Assembly: GCA_030684515.1 (NCBI GenBank) | Contig: JAUXVJ010000024.1 | Location: 227,663-291,662 of the forward strand | Direction: 5' to 3' | Source: Actinomycetota bacterium | GTDB lineage: Bacteria; Actinomycetota; Actinomycetes; S36-B12 | DNA length: 64,000 nucleotides | Shown: positions 17,294 to 26,259 of the stretch, piece by piece | How the letters are laid out: each line of letters opens with the position of its first letter | Numbering within the stretch: position 1 is the stretch's first letter | Made by a program: the position numbers and the translations under genes | Notes under the pieces: generated by a model | What the model was told of the DNA's origin: nothing | The model's database searches: none | The model's input: the letters and a program-made list of their open reading frames with translations, nothing else

Positions 17294-18042
17294 ATCTGTG
17301 GCGGCTGGAGATCCTGCGACTCACCCGAACCAGACGTTGGGTCGCATTAGTCGGCGTCTACGTACTCTTCGGACTGATCGGGCCTCTGAGCACCCGCTAC
17401 ATGGAGCAACTGCTCTCGAGCCTCGGCAACTCACTGCAGGGCATGAGCATCACCCTGCCCGCACCAACAGCTGCGGCCGCAATCGATGCCTTCGTCAAGA
17501 ACGCCACCCAGATCGGCACCATCGTCGTAGTCGTCGTTGCAGCAGGTGCACTGGCCTTTGATTCAGTGCCCGAGATGGGGATCTTCCTGCGAACCCGCGT
17601 GCCCAACGTCACCAAACTCCTGCTCCCCCGCTACGTCGTGACCACGATCGCCAGCGCAATTGCCTTCACCCTCGGCGTGCTCACCGCCTGGTATGAGACG
17701 TGGGCATTGATCGGACAAGTGGATGCAACGGCGATTGCCACTGGCATTGCCTACGGCGTCCTCTACCTCGCAGTGGTGGTAGCTGTCGTCGCAGCAACAT
17801 CGCAATGGTTCAAGACAGTCCTGCCCGCAGTCATGGCCGCTCTGGTGATCCTGATACTCATGCCCACCCTCGGACTGTTCAATGCAATCGCGGACTGGGT
17901 GCCATCGCGACTGACGTCTGCGCTTCCCGAACTCGCTGCCGGCGCATCAACCACCGACTACCTGCCAGCCGCGCTCACATCCATCGTCCTGATCTTCGGA
18001 CTGGCAGCTGTTGCGGTATTGGGAGCAAGACGCGTGAAGTGA
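17290..18042 (+). CDS. ABC transporter permease (ABC-2 type)
   Basis: The product is 250 residues with about six hydrophobic helices and the N-terminal pattern MNLWRLEILRLTRTRRW typical of ABC-2 permeases of two-component exporters. ATG 17290 overlaps the stop of the ATPase gene (ATGA); an earlier in-frame start at 17224 would only extend back into that gene. Together with the ATPase and the PLDc_N protein it forms a small exporter. It ends 22 bases from the convergent AttH-like gene. No substrate can be inferred. Confidence 0.85.
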   Translation: MNLWRLEILRLTRTRRWVALVGVYVLFGLIGPLSTRYMEQLLSSLGNSLQGMSITLPAPTAAAAIDAFVKNATQIGTIVVVVVAAGALAFDSVPEMGIFLRTRVPNVTKLLLPRYVVTTIASAIAFTLGVLTAWYETWALIGQVDATAIATGIAYGVLYLAVVVAVVAATSQWFKTVLPAVMAALVILILMPTLGLFNAIADWVPSRLTSALPELAAGASTTDYLPAALTSIVLIFGLAAVAVLGARRVK

Positions 18043-18064
18043 AGGAGCCAAGCTGCCGGCCGGC

Positions 18065-19714
18065 CTAGGTAGCTGGCGTATCGACGAAGAACTGCATGCC
18101 CGCGGACTCCTCCCCGATCTCTTGCAGCTCCTTCTTATGGGCCAGCACATAGGCGGCATTGATCAGGGCAAGGGCCTTCGGCGTGTGCCGCATCGACATC
18201 GACTCGATGTGCTCGGGCGTGTGCGGCAATCCGCCTAAGGCGAACGTCGTATCGCGGGTGTCGGCGTAGGAGACCGACTCCGCGAAGCCGCGGCCGATAT
18301 CGGTTCCGTCGGGTGCGGTGATGACCACTGCCCCCTCTGCGTACTGGGCACCGTTGGCGAAGAACCCGGACTGCGCCTGGTCCACGATCGGGGTCATGAG
18401 GAACTCCCGGATGTCCTCGGGCACGGTCTCGTCCAGCGTGAAGGACCACGAGTTCGGGTACCACGTGTTCGTGATGAAGTAGCGGGCCGGATTGGGCGAG
18501 TGATCCGCTCGTACCCAGTCGGCGATTTCAAGAGTGCCGTGCACCAGTGAGGTTGAGCGGTCGGCCGCCATGTACGTCCCCTTGACGGGAACAGTCATCG
18601 TGGGCGGCGGCGTGGGACCGGTCTGCTCGTAGAAGGCGCTCATCGCGTTGCGGTGTGGTGAGAAGACTGTCACCTGCCGATCGCCGGAGAGCTGAGCCAT
18701 GAACCAGTCCCACCCAACCGGCTCGGGATCGGTTGAATACTTCGCCGCGCGCATGACGCTGCTGCGGCCCGCGCCGGACAGTTGGCCCCACTGGTGGTCG
18801 AACCAGAACGTCCCGCTCGTGAGCTGAACCGTCCGGCCGTCCAGCGTCAGCGTGCTGCACGACGGGTCAAGCACCAGGTTGGGAATGGAGTAATACAGCG
18901 ATCCAGTCCCGTCGATCGACGGCATGCACCCGTTCTCCCCCTGCAGAAGCGTTTCCTTGCCAGAAGTAAAGGTGATGTCCAGTCCCAGTTCGACTCCCGG
19001 CTCGCTGCCCCGGTCAATGCCCCAGCCCTTGATCGTCACCGGGAACAAGCCCTCGGTGGTGTGGCACCGGATCTCGTTGCGACCCAAGTGATAGACGAAG
19101 GGCTCCTGCTCCACCCGCACCAGCCCACTGGTGCCGGCCAGCACGACCGGCTCGGCCTGGTAGTGGCGACCGCCCTTCTCGCTGATGGCCAGCTGCAGCT
19201 CAACGATCTGGTTCTCGTCATCGGTAAGTCCAAGGCCAGCCGCAAAGTCTGGCGGGAACAGGGCCGTCTGGAAGAACATGAGTTCGGCGCCGTACTCGTT
19301 GCCGTCCGCGTCCCAGCAACTGCCGACGAAGAAGTGCCAGCCAACCTGGCTGCGGACCTTGGGCAGGTGGTCGCGCGGGAACTGCAGATCGGCAACCGCC
19401 GGCACCTGGTCGTACCCCACTGTGGCCGGAGGCCCCAGAAGGGACGTCTGCCAGATGTAGGCCTGCTGCGGAGTGAGTGTGTCGCAGAAGTTGAGCAGTC
19501 GCTCGTACGTCTTGGTCATGTCAGGGGTGTGCGACAAAGGATGGTCCGACAGGTAACGCAGGAAGGCGCGCATCCGCTGCCCCAGAGCCGCCGGGCTGTT
19601 CTTCGGGCTGTCGAGCACCGCCGCGACGTCGGCCGGGATCGCTGCTGGGTCGAACTCGCGCATCCACAGTGCGGTCGCGATGCTGTCCTGCGTGGCTTTG
19701 TCCATGTCAGTCAT
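18065..19714 (-). CDS. AttH/CrtC-like lipocalin-type protein
   Basis: The product is 549 residues with no signal peptide. Its centre and C-terminal half show the pattern of the AttH/CrtC (hydroxyneurosporene synthase-like) fold: a GTFWFDHQWGQL motif near 295 and GWDWFMAQLSGDRQVTVF shortly after, followed by beta-rich segments ending near RGFAESVSYAD. An N-terminal region of about 150 residues is helical and unrecognised. CrtC hydrates carotenoids; most other family members have no assigned reaction, and no carotenoid genes are nearby, so the function is open. A GAAGGA ribosome-binding site precedes ATG 19714. The gene looks richer in G and C than its neighbours and may have a different history. 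Confidence 0.6.
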   Translation of the reverse strand: MTDMDKATQDSIATALWMREFDPAAIPADVAAVLDSPKNSPAALGQRMRAFLRYLSDHPLSHTPDMTKTYERLLNFCDTLTPQQAYIWQTSLLGPPATVGYDQVPAVADLQFPRDHLPKVRSQVGWHFFVGSCWDADGNEYGAELMFFQTALFPPDFAAGLGLTDDENQIVELQLAISEKGGRHYQAEPVVLAGTSGLVRVEQEPFVYHLGRNEIRCHTTEGLFPVTIKGWGIDRGSEPGVELGLDITFTSGKETLLQGENGCMPSIDGTGSLYYSIPNLVLDPSCSTLTLDGRTVQLTSGTFWFDHQWGQLSGAGRSSVMRAAKYSTDPEPVGWDWFMAQLSGDRQVTVFSPHRNAMSAFYEQTGPTPPPTMTVPVKGTYMAADRSTSLVHGTLEIADWVRADHSPNPARYFITNTWYPNSWSFTLDETVPEDIREFLMTPIVDQAQSGFFANGAQYAEGAVVITAPDGTDIGRGFAESVSYADTRDTTFALGGLPHTPEHIESMSMRHTPKALALINAAYVLAHKKELQEIGEESAGMQFFVDTPAT

Positions 19715-19887
19715 GGACCCATCCTTCTACCAGCGCGCGGCTCTGTCATCAGCTCGGCGATAGAGACATCACAGACCATCGGCACTTACGGATCGACCTC
19801 GGCGTCGGCGCCGAGAAGGATGCGTTCGGGAAGTAGATTTGGACGTCTCGACTGACACGGTTCAATCATGAATGTTGGGTGAAGCAC

Positions 19888-21753
19888 TTAGACGAGGCTT
19901 CTCAAGAACTCCTGCGTTTCAGCGTCGACAGAGTGAATGAGTGTTCCTTGCATTCCTCTTGTCAGAAGAACCTTGTACACATTGCGGATGAGTTGGTCGA
20001 ATTCCTCATCGGACAGGGCTTTTTGACTTCGATAGTCGGGGTCTTTGCTTGCCGAGCGCACCGAAACCCATCGATCTGTGCGCCAAACGAGATCTGGTCC
20101 GAGTATGACTCCGTTCCAGTCATACTCGAAGCCTTGGGCCGTGTACACGCAGCCAACTTGCCCGAATCCGGCTGGATCGGTAGCCCATAAGGCCGAGGGC
20201 GGGGCGCCTCCGACGGCTCTGTCTCCTTTGACGTTCCATGGTCGCGACCAGTTGCCCACAACCACGTCGTCAACAAGGCTTCCATCGGTTCGCGGATCAC
20301 TCCAATGCCAGCAGTAGCCCGCAGTAATGCGAGCGCCAAAGCCCTGATCTCTCACATGGCCAAGTCGCTGGCTCATGACCTCAGGTGAGGCTACGGACTC
20401 GAGAGTGAAATGGTCATCGCCTACCCAGGCGACGGGGCCACCGGCCTCCAGCCCTAACAGTCGGTGAACCCAATGTATGAACGCTTGGCTGCCACCACAC
20501 CTGAACTGATCGTCAAGTTGGATCATGCGAACCTCGAGCCCGAGGTTCGCGGCCCACTCAGTGATCTCCCGCACCGATCCCATCTCACCTGGCCGCACAA
20601 CCTGATTCTGGTCAAGCAGGAAGACTGGCACTCGGGCAGCAGCAATCAGCTCATCGATCTGCGGTCTGCCCTGTCTCAGGTGCGCTTTCGTATAGCGATT
20701 GACAGAAGTCTCACGGAGGCGGTGGGCCTCGTCGAGAATCAGCACATCCAGTGAATTGGGTTCAGCTTCCATGAACTGATTGAAGTACTTGAACATCGCT
20801 TTGACGCGAGTTGAACCTCGTCCCGCAACTGTACGAAGAGTCTGTGTGAAGGATCGAGATCCCGTGGCGTGCAGCACAGAACGACCTTGGCGCGCCAGTT
20901 CTCCCATCAAGGACAAAGCAATGACACTTTTGCCGCTCCCAGGCCCACCAGAGACGACCACCACGCACTTGTGGTCCCCACGCCTTGCCTTCTCCACTTC
21001 GTGGAGCACCAATTCATAGGCCAGCTTCTGCTCGGCGAGCAGAACGAACTGCTCCCGACTCTGCACTTCGTCGGCTGCGACAGACAACAGCTGACGACTC
21101 GGGGCAACCGCCAATGCCATCAACTCGTCAGCTGCCTGAACTCCCGACACTTCCGTGGACAGCACAGAGCGGAGGAAGTCATGCAAGTCGGCGCGACGAT
21201 CACCTGTGAATAGTCGCAAGCCCGAGCTCTGCGGCAGCGCAAAGAGGTCATCCACGCCCAATTGCGTCGCGTTGTGCAAGTACGCGATCCCTTGGATGGC
21301 GTACTCACGATTTTGAAGCGCTGGGAGGAAATCAAGCATGTACTGGCGGTAGCCCGCTACTTGCTCGAGTGGATGCAATACCGGCCGCGTGCCGTAAGCA
21401 GCCACATGCACAAGCTTGGGATCGCCTTCGAAGTTCTGGGCATCCGACCATTGCTTCAATTCGACCACTACATACGTTGGATTGCCTGTCCTCGGATGAA
21501 CGCCTGCCAGCACCACGTCTGCGCGCTTGCTGGTGAGTGGCAACTGATACTCGACAAGAACTTCGATATTCGACAGGCCTGCATCAACAAGGTCACTCGC
21601 CAGCACCGGCAGAGAAGCCCGCCATGACCGTTGTTCACTGTCTGACGGCCGTCGTCCGGTAGTTGCGAGCATCTTGGCCATCATCTGCTCGACCGCGCTG
21701 TTCGATTCCAGGAGCGAACGCAGCCCAGCCACGGACTGACGCAGCAGTACCAA
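19888..21753 (-). CDS. DUF2075 family protein: predicted nuclease + SF1-type helicase/ATPase
   Basis: The product is 621 residues. The first about 130 hold a restriction-like nuclease pattern, RADVVLAG ... YVVVELKQW (D...ExK). A DUF2075 ATPase/helicase follows, with Walker A GGPGSGKSV (near 270), Walker B VLILDEAHRLR (near 340), a QLDDQFRCGG motif, the late TAQGFEYDWNGVILG and VLLTRGMQGTLIH. The last two are typical of DUF2075 and resemble UvrD-type motifs. The start is TTG 21753, six bases after a GGGGG. It is divergent from a MazG-like gene across 135 bases. DUF2075 proteins are often found in defence or mobile regions. A role in attacking foreign nucleic acid is inference; DNA repair is the main alternative. 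Confidence 0.75.
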   Translation of the reverse strand: MVLLRQSVAGLRSLLESNSAVEQMMAKMLATTGRRPSDSEQRSWRASLPVLASDLVDAGLSNIEVLVEYQLPLTSKRADVVLAGVHPRTGNPTYVVVELKQWSDAQNFEGDPKLVHVAAYGTRPVLHPLEQVAGYRQYMLDFLPALQNREYAIQGIAYLHNATQLGVDDLFALPQSSGLRLFTGDRRADLHDFLRSVLSTEVSGVQAADELMALAVAPSRQLLSVAADEVQSREQFVLLAEQKLAYELVLHEVEKARRGDHKCVVVVSGGPGSGKSVIALSLMGELARQGRSVLHATGSRSFTQTLRTVAGRGSTRVKAMFKYFNQFMEAEPNSLDVLILDEAHRLRETSVNRYTKAHLRQGRPQIDELIAAARVPVFLLDQNQVVRPGEMGSVREITEWAANLGLEVRMIQLDDQFRCGGSQAFIHWVHRLLGLEAGGPVAWVGDDHFTLESVASPEVMSQRLGHVRDQGFGARITAGYCWHWSDPRTDGSLVDDVVVGNWSRPWNVKGDRAVGGAPPSALWATDPAGFGQVGCVYTAQGFEYDWNGVILGPDLVWRTDRWVSVRSASKDPDYRSQKALSDEEFDQLIRNVYKVLLTRGMQGTLIHSVDAETQEFLRSLV

Positions 21754-21888
21754 GGACAGCCCCCAGACAGCACGAATTGATTCGTGCGGGTGGGGGCGTG
21801 TCCATCATTGAATCTGATGGAAGCCAGTCGGGCCGCGAGATGCAGTGTATGGGCAGAATCGGACAAATGAACGTGGGATAGTCGTGCC

Positions 21889-22236
21889 GTGTCGGATCTC
21901 CACGAACTCACTTTGCTGATGCGTCAATTCTCCGAAGACAGGGACTGGGCGCAGTTCCATGATCCCAAGTCTTTGATTCTCGCACTTGTCGGCGAAGTGG
22001 GAGAACTAGCAGAACTCTTCCAGTGGCTGCCAGCAGATACAGCCCGCGCCGAAGCGTCACACGGTCGAATGCAAGAACGTGCGGGCGAAGAAATGGCTGA
22101 TGTCCTGCTCTACCTCATCAGACTGGCAGACATCCTGGACGTCGATCTCAGTGCATCGACAAGACGCAAACTCGCGGAGGCTGAGAGTCGTTTTGACGCT
22201 GGCACTTTTCAGGGAATTGCGCCCATCAAGGACTGA
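21889..22236 (+). CDS. MazG-like nucleotide pyrophosphohydrolase (dCTPase/DCTPP1 type)
   Basis: The product is 115 residues. It has the all-alpha NTP-PPase signature: RDWAQFHDPKSLILALVGEV, then GELAELFQW and a later EEMADVLLYLIRLAD, that is ExxE ... ExxD metal ligands. The RDWxQFHxPK start is characteristic of the DCTPP1/RS21-C6 branch, which hydrolyses dCTP and modified dNTPs to the monophosphate and pyrophosphate. It starts at GTG 21889, divergent from the DUF2075 gene. It converges on nrdJ, whose product also acts on nucleotides, with a 12-bp inverted repeat between them. It may clean the nucleotide pool, or deplete dNTPs in defence together with its neighbour (inference). Confidence 0.85.
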   Translation: MSDLHELTLLMRQFSEDRDWAQFHDPKSLILALVGEVGELAELFQWLPADTARAEASHGRMQERAGEEMADVLLYLIRLADILDVDLSASTRRKLAEAESRFDAGTFQGIAPIKD

Positions 22237-22303
22237 GACGAAGTCCGATCTGACGCGGCAGACTCGGTAGACATCTACGTCTTGGCACCATATGCAGACA
22301 AGG

Positions 22304-22339
22304 CGATGGTCCGGCGCTCTGCCGAGAGCCGGACCATCG
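22304..22339. terminator. inverted repeat between convergent mazG-like gene and nrdJ
   Basis: CGATGGTCCGGC (22304-22315) and GCCGGACCATCG (22328-22339) form a perfect 12-bp stem with a 12-base loop. A second, smaller hairpin (GAAGCCCC/GGGACTTC) lies a few bases on. The 190-base gap between the two convergent genes holds no gene. The stem has no long T run on either side, so it is a plausible but not canonical two-way terminator. Confidence 0.5.
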
Positions 22340-22426
22340 GTAGCCATTGAAGCCCCTTTCGGGACTTCTGCCTCGCCCATTAACCAATGCTGTCTGGCCC
22401 GTGAGCAACTGCATTCCTTCTGTTGA

Positions 22427-25291
22427 TCAGCTACAGCCGCTGGTGCTCCCGCATCCTTCACACACGTAGCAGGAACCCGCAGTACGCATCTTGATCCCGC
22501 AGGTCATGCACAGTGGTGCATCACTGGCGATGCCGGTGATCTCCTCGAGCAGTTCAGCACTTGAGTGCGCCTTGCTGGTTGCTGGCTTGGTGATCTGGAT
22601 GGTCTGCGCTGAGTTCGCTGCTGCTTCTGCCGCGATCTCGATGCTGTCGTCTTCGATGATGTCATCGAGGTCAGCTGCAGGCGCAGATGCTCCGTAGTTG
22701 GCATTGACAGTTGCGGTGCGCTCATCAGCGGTGAAGATGCTGAGTGCTTCGCGCTGCTCAAGTGGCAGGTAGTCAAGGGCAAGCCTGCGGAAGATGTAGT
22801 CCATGATCGATTGGCTGATCCGGATGTCCGGGTCATCGGTCATGCCAGCAGGCTCAAAGCGCATGTTGACGAACTTGCTCACGAAGGCATCCAGCGGCAC
22901 GCCGTACTGCAGGGCGATGCTGATCGCGATCGAGAAGGCATCCATCACACCGGCCAGGGTTGAACCCTGCTTGCCGAGCTTGAGGAAGACCTCACCGAGA
23001 TGGCCGTCGTCGTAGCTGCCTGCGGTCATGTAGCCCTCGGCGCCGGCAACGCTGAAGCTGGTGGTGCGGGATGGGCGTGACTTCGGCAGGCGCTTGCGGG
23101 TTGGCTTGCTCGTGAGTTCGGCGATTGCCTCTGCGGTCAGCTCGATGATCTCGTCGACCTTCTTGGCCTTGGCATCGCTCAGTGGCTGTCCGACCTTGCA
23201 GTTGTCGCGGTAGATCGCCAGCGCCTTGATGCCCAGCTTCCAGCCTTGGAAGTAGATGTCCTCTACTTCTTCGATGCTTGCGCTCTCGGGCATGTTCACC
23301 GTCTTGGAGATCGCACCGGAGATGAAGGGCTGCACTGCAGCCATCATGCGCACGTGGCCAAGGGGGGTGATGCTTCGGACTCCCATGGCGGTGTCGAAGA
23401 TCGCGTAGTCGGCTGTCTTCAAGCCTGGGGCATCGATGACGTGACCGTTCTCGCCGATGTATTCGACGATGGCCTCGATGGTCTCCTCGGCGTAGCCGAG
23501 CTTCTTCAGCGCACGCGGGATCGTCTGGTTGACGATCTGCATTGAGCCGCCACCAACGAGCTTCTTGAACTTGACCAGCGAGAAGTCAGGCTCGATGCCA
23601 GTGGTGTCGCAGTCCATCATGAAGCCGATGGTGCCGGTCGGGGCGAGCACTGAGGCCTGCGCGTTGCGCCAGCCGTTTTGCTCGCCGATCTTCAGGCAGT
23701 CAGCCCAGGCCTGGTTGGCCAGCTTGGCAACATCGCCATCAAGGCTGGTGATGTTGCGAACGGTGTCGTTGGCTGCGGCGTGCTTGCGCATGACCTTCTT
23801 GTGACCGTCGACGTTGCGTGCGTAGCCGTCGTATGGGCCAACGATGCCGGCCAGTTCGGCACTGCGCTTGTAGGCGGTGCCGGTCATCAGGCTGGTGATG
23901 GCTGCGGCGAATGCGCGGCCACCGTCGGAGTCGTAGGGCAGGCCGGTTGCCATCAGCAGGGCGCCCAGGTTGGCGTAGCCGATGCCCAGCTGGCGGTAGC
24001 GCTTGGTGGTGTCAGCGATCGGGTCGGTTGGGAAGTCGGCGAAGCAGATCGAGATGTCCATCGCGGTGATGATGAACTCCACGGCCTTGGCGAACTTCAC
24101 GCCATCGAAGGTGTCGTCCTCCTTCAAGAAGGTCAGCAGGTTCAGGCTGGCCAGGTTGCAGGAGGAGTTATCCAGGCTCATGTATTCCGAGCAGGGGTTG
24201 GACGCATTGATGCGGCCAGTCTCGGGGTTGGTGTGCCAGTCGTTGATGGTGTCGTCGTACTGGATACCCGGATCAGCGCAGGCCCATGCGGCCTCGCTCA
24301 TCTTGCGGAACAGGTCCTTGGCGTTGACGGTGTCGATGACTTCACCGGAGGTGCGTGAGGTCAGACCGAAGTCCTCGCTGTTCTCAACGGCGCGCATGAA
24401 CAGGTCGCTGACGCGCACAGAGTTGTTGGCGTTCTGGTACTGGACGCTGACGATGTCCTTGCCGCCAAGGTCCATGTCGTAGCCGGCATCGCGAAGCACG
24501 CGGATCTTGTCCTCTTCGCGCACCTTGGTCTCGATGAACTCCTCGATGTCAGGGTGATCAACATCGAGCACGACCATCTTGGCTGCACGTCGGGTTGCGC
24601 CACCGGACTTGATGGTGCCGGCGGATGCGTCGGCGCCGCGCATGAAGCTGACCGGGCCAGAGGCGGTGCCACCAGATGACTTCAGGAGCTCCTTGGCGGA
24701 GCGGATGCGGCTGAGGTTCAAGCCGGCGCCGGAGCCGCCCTTGAAGATCATGCCCTCTTCGCGGTACCAGTTCAGGATCGAATCCATGGTGTCGTCGACG
24801 GACAGGATGAAGCAGGCGCTGACCTGCTGCGGGCTGGTGGTGCCCACGTTGAACCACACTGGTGAGTTGAAGCTGAACACCTGGTGCAGCAGCATGTGGG
24901 TGAGCTCGAGCTCGAAGATCTCGGCATCGGCGTCGGTGCGGAAGTAGCCGTTCTCCTTGCCAGCCTTGGTGTAGGTCAGCACGACCCGGTCGATCAGCTG
25001 CTTCAGGCTCCACTCGCGCTGCTCGGTGCCCACGGCTCCGCGGAAGTACTTGGTGGTCACGATGGTGGAGGCGTTGACGCTCCACGAGTCAGGGAACTCC
25101 ACACCGCGCTGCTCGAAGACGCTCTCGCCGGTCTTCCAGTTGGTCTGCACGACATCGCGTCGCTCCCAGGTCACACCGTCATATGGATGCTGACCAGGAG
25201 TCGTATAGAGGCGTTCCATCACCAGGCCGGGATTGTTCAAGGTGTTGTGAATGAAGCCTTCTGTTGCTGCGAGGTTCGTGGTGACCGACAT
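22427..25291 (-). CDS. nrdJ: vitamin B12-dependent (class II) ribonucleotide reductase
   Basis: The product is 954 residues, the usual length for actinobacterial NrdJ. It reduces ribonucleotides to deoxyribonucleotides using adenosylcobalamin. Motifs seen are NSPVWFNVG, VSACFILSVDDTMDSI with the redox Cys, NPCSEYMSLDNSSCNLASLN with the active-site Asn/Cys/Glu, APTGTIGFMMDCDTTGIEPD and a C-terminal zinc cluster CMTCGIKM ... CYVCEGCGSTSGCS. It lies 53 bases downstream of nrdR on the same strand, as in many Actinomycetota, and is probably co-transcribed and repressed by NrdR. No cobalamin riboswitch is seen in the gap. No other reductase is visible in the window, though one may exist elsewhere. 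Confidence 0.97.
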   Translation of the reverse strand: MSVTTNLAATEGFIHNTLNNPGLVMERLYTTPGQHPYDGVTWERRDVVQTNWKTGESVFEQRGVEFPDSWSVNASTIVTTKYFRGAVGTEQREWSLKQLIDRVVLTYTKAGKENGYFRTDADAEIFELELTHMLLHQVFSFNSPVWFNVGTTSPQQVSACFILSVDDTMDSILNWYREEGMIFKGGSGAGLNLSRIRSAKELLKSSGGTASGPVSFMRGADASAGTIKSGGATRRAAKMVVLDVDHPDIEEFIETKVREEDKIRVLRDAGYDMDLGGKDIVSVQYQNANNSVRVSDLFMRAVENSEDFGLTSRTSGEVIDTVNAKDLFRKMSEAAWACADPGIQYDDTINDWHTNPETGRINASNPCSEYMSLDNSSCNLASLNLLTFLKEDDTFDGVKFAKAVEFIITAMDISICFADFPTDPIADTTKRYRQLGIGYANLGALLMATGLPYDSDGGRAFAAAITSLMTGTAYKRSAELAGIVGPYDGYARNVDGHKKVMRKHAAANDTVRNITSLDGDVAKLANQAWADCLKIGEQNGWRNAQASVLAPTGTIGFMMDCDTTGIEPDFSLVKFKKLVGGGSMQIVNQTIPRALKKLGYAEETIEAIVEYIGENGHVIDAPGLKTADYAIFDTAMGVRSITPLGHVRMMAAVQPFISGAISKTVNMPESASIEEVEDIYFQGWKLGIKALAIYRDNCKVGQPLSDAKAKKVDEIIELTAEAIAELTSKPTRKRLPKSRPSRTTSFSVAGAEGYMTAGSYDDGHLGEVFLKLGKQGSTLAGVMDAFSIAISIALQYGVPLDAFVSKFVNMRFEPAGMTDDPDIRISQSIMDYIFRRLALDYLPLEQREALSIFTADERTATVNANYGASAPAADLDDIIEDDSIEIAAEAAANSAQTIQITKPATSKAHSSAELLEEITGIASDAPLCMTCGIKMRTAGSCYVCEGCGSTSGCS

Positions 25292-25344
25292 GGATGGTGC
25301 CTTTCGATAAATGCGAATAAGGACTGGGAAGCCTTTGGTGGGGA

Positions 25345-25833
25345 TTACTGCTTGGTGCTGGTGGTGCTGGGCTCCTTGCCGACTGGTTCGCCCTCTGCAC
25401 GCAGCAGAGCGATCTCGGCTTCAAAGTCCTCAAGGGTGTCGAAGGATCGGTAGACGGAGGCAAAGCGCAGGTAGGCCACTTCGTCGAGTTCACGAAGCGG
25501 GCCGAGGATGGCCAGGCCAACCTCTTGGGCGGGGACTTCGGCTGCGCCAGCTGCACGCAGGGTGTCCTCGACCCGATGGGCCAAACGGGCTAGATCGTCG
25601 TCGCTGACCGGTCGGCCCTGGCAGGCCTTGCGGACTCCGTTGACCACTTTTTCGCGGCTGAAGGATTCAAGGGCTCCCGAGCGCTTGGCGATCAGGAGGA
25701 GTGCAGTCTCGGCAGTGGTGAACCGGCGACCGCAGTTGGCGCATTCGCGGCGGCGGCGGATGGCCAGGCCATCTTCAGCTGCGCGGGAGTCCACGACCCG
25801 TGAGTCGTCTTCCTTGCAGAAAGGACACCGCAT
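25345..25833 (-). CDS. nrdR: transcriptional repressor NrdR
   Basis: The product is 162 residues, the family length. It has the N-terminal zinc ribbon [17 protein letters not shown] ... [15 protein letters not shown] (CxxC ... CxxC) followed by an ATP-cone domain ([20 protein letters not shown]). NrdR senses ATP/dATP and represses ribonucleotide reductase genes. The ATG at 25833 follows a GGGGGTG site; an open frame further upstream is not homologous. It is the first gene of the nrdR-nrdJ unit, and a candidate NrdR box lies about 170 bases upstream, which suggests autoregulation. Confidence 0.97.
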   Translation of the reverse strand: MRCPFCKEDDSRVVDSRAAEDGLAIRRRRECANCGRRFTTAETALLLIAKRSGALESFSREKVVNGVRKACQGRPVSDDDLARLAHRVEDTLRAAGAAEVPAQEVGLAILGPLRELDEVAYLRFASVYRSFDTLEDFEAEIALLRAEGEPVGKEPSTTSTKQ

Positions 25834-25948
25834 TTGGTTCACCCCCGTTCTCGTCTTGCACTTCCGTTTACTTCCTGCACTTGCATTTACTTTCGTCACA
25901 TCTGTAACGCTATTTCGGCCATCTTGGGGATTTCCTTGGGAAACCTTG

Positions 25949-25976
25949 TAGATAACCTGTTGATGAAGGGCCACAA
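25949..25976 (-). promoter_or_regulatory. candidate promoter of nrdR-nrdJ
   Basis: On the minus strand TTGTGG (25976-25971) and TATCTA (25954-25949) are 16 bases apart, a fair sigma-70/HrdB-type -35/-10 pair about 115 bases before the nrdR start. A CCACAACCTGTGG palindrome (25971-25983) overlaps the -35 element and could be a second, weaker repressor site. Confidence 0.4.
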
Positions 25977-26002
25977 CCTGTGGAGGAATCACACTGCTGT
26001 GA

Positions 26003-26019
26003 CCACTACATCTAGGGGT
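26003..26019. promoter_or_regulatory. candidate NrdR box
   Basis: CCACTACATCTAGGGGT matches the NrdR-box consensus (ACACWATATATWGTGT) at most positions and is partly palindromic. It lies just upstream of the proposed nrdR promoter. It is the only such site noticed in the 426 bases between nrdR and the MazE-like gene; the rest of that gap holds no gene. Confidence 0.45.
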
Positions 26020-26259
26020 GCGACGTTAGACCCATCCGTGGGCGATTGCAAGCGATGCAGGTACGGCGCGCCGGGCATTTCTCGGCGAGTTTCTTGCTGT
26101 TCCCAGGGCGCAAGTACCAGGGCCTGCCCCCACAAGTCCTCAACAATTGATTGCTCCCTGGGGCTGATCGCCTCACGATGAGCTGGTGTCCTCCCACTCT
26201 TCCCATCGGAATATTCGTCATGTTGTGTATGCATCACTTTCTGCAGCACAATCTGCTTC

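Noticed and set aside
18782-19855. A 357-residue plus-strand frame opposite the AttH-like gene
   Set aside because: Arg/Pro/Val-rich shadow; the minus-strand gene has a ribosome-binding site and family motifs.
25292-25344. Possible cobalamin riboswitch before nrdJ
   Set aside because: Only 53 bases separate nrdR and nrdJ, too short for that RNA, and no B12-box-like sequence is seen.
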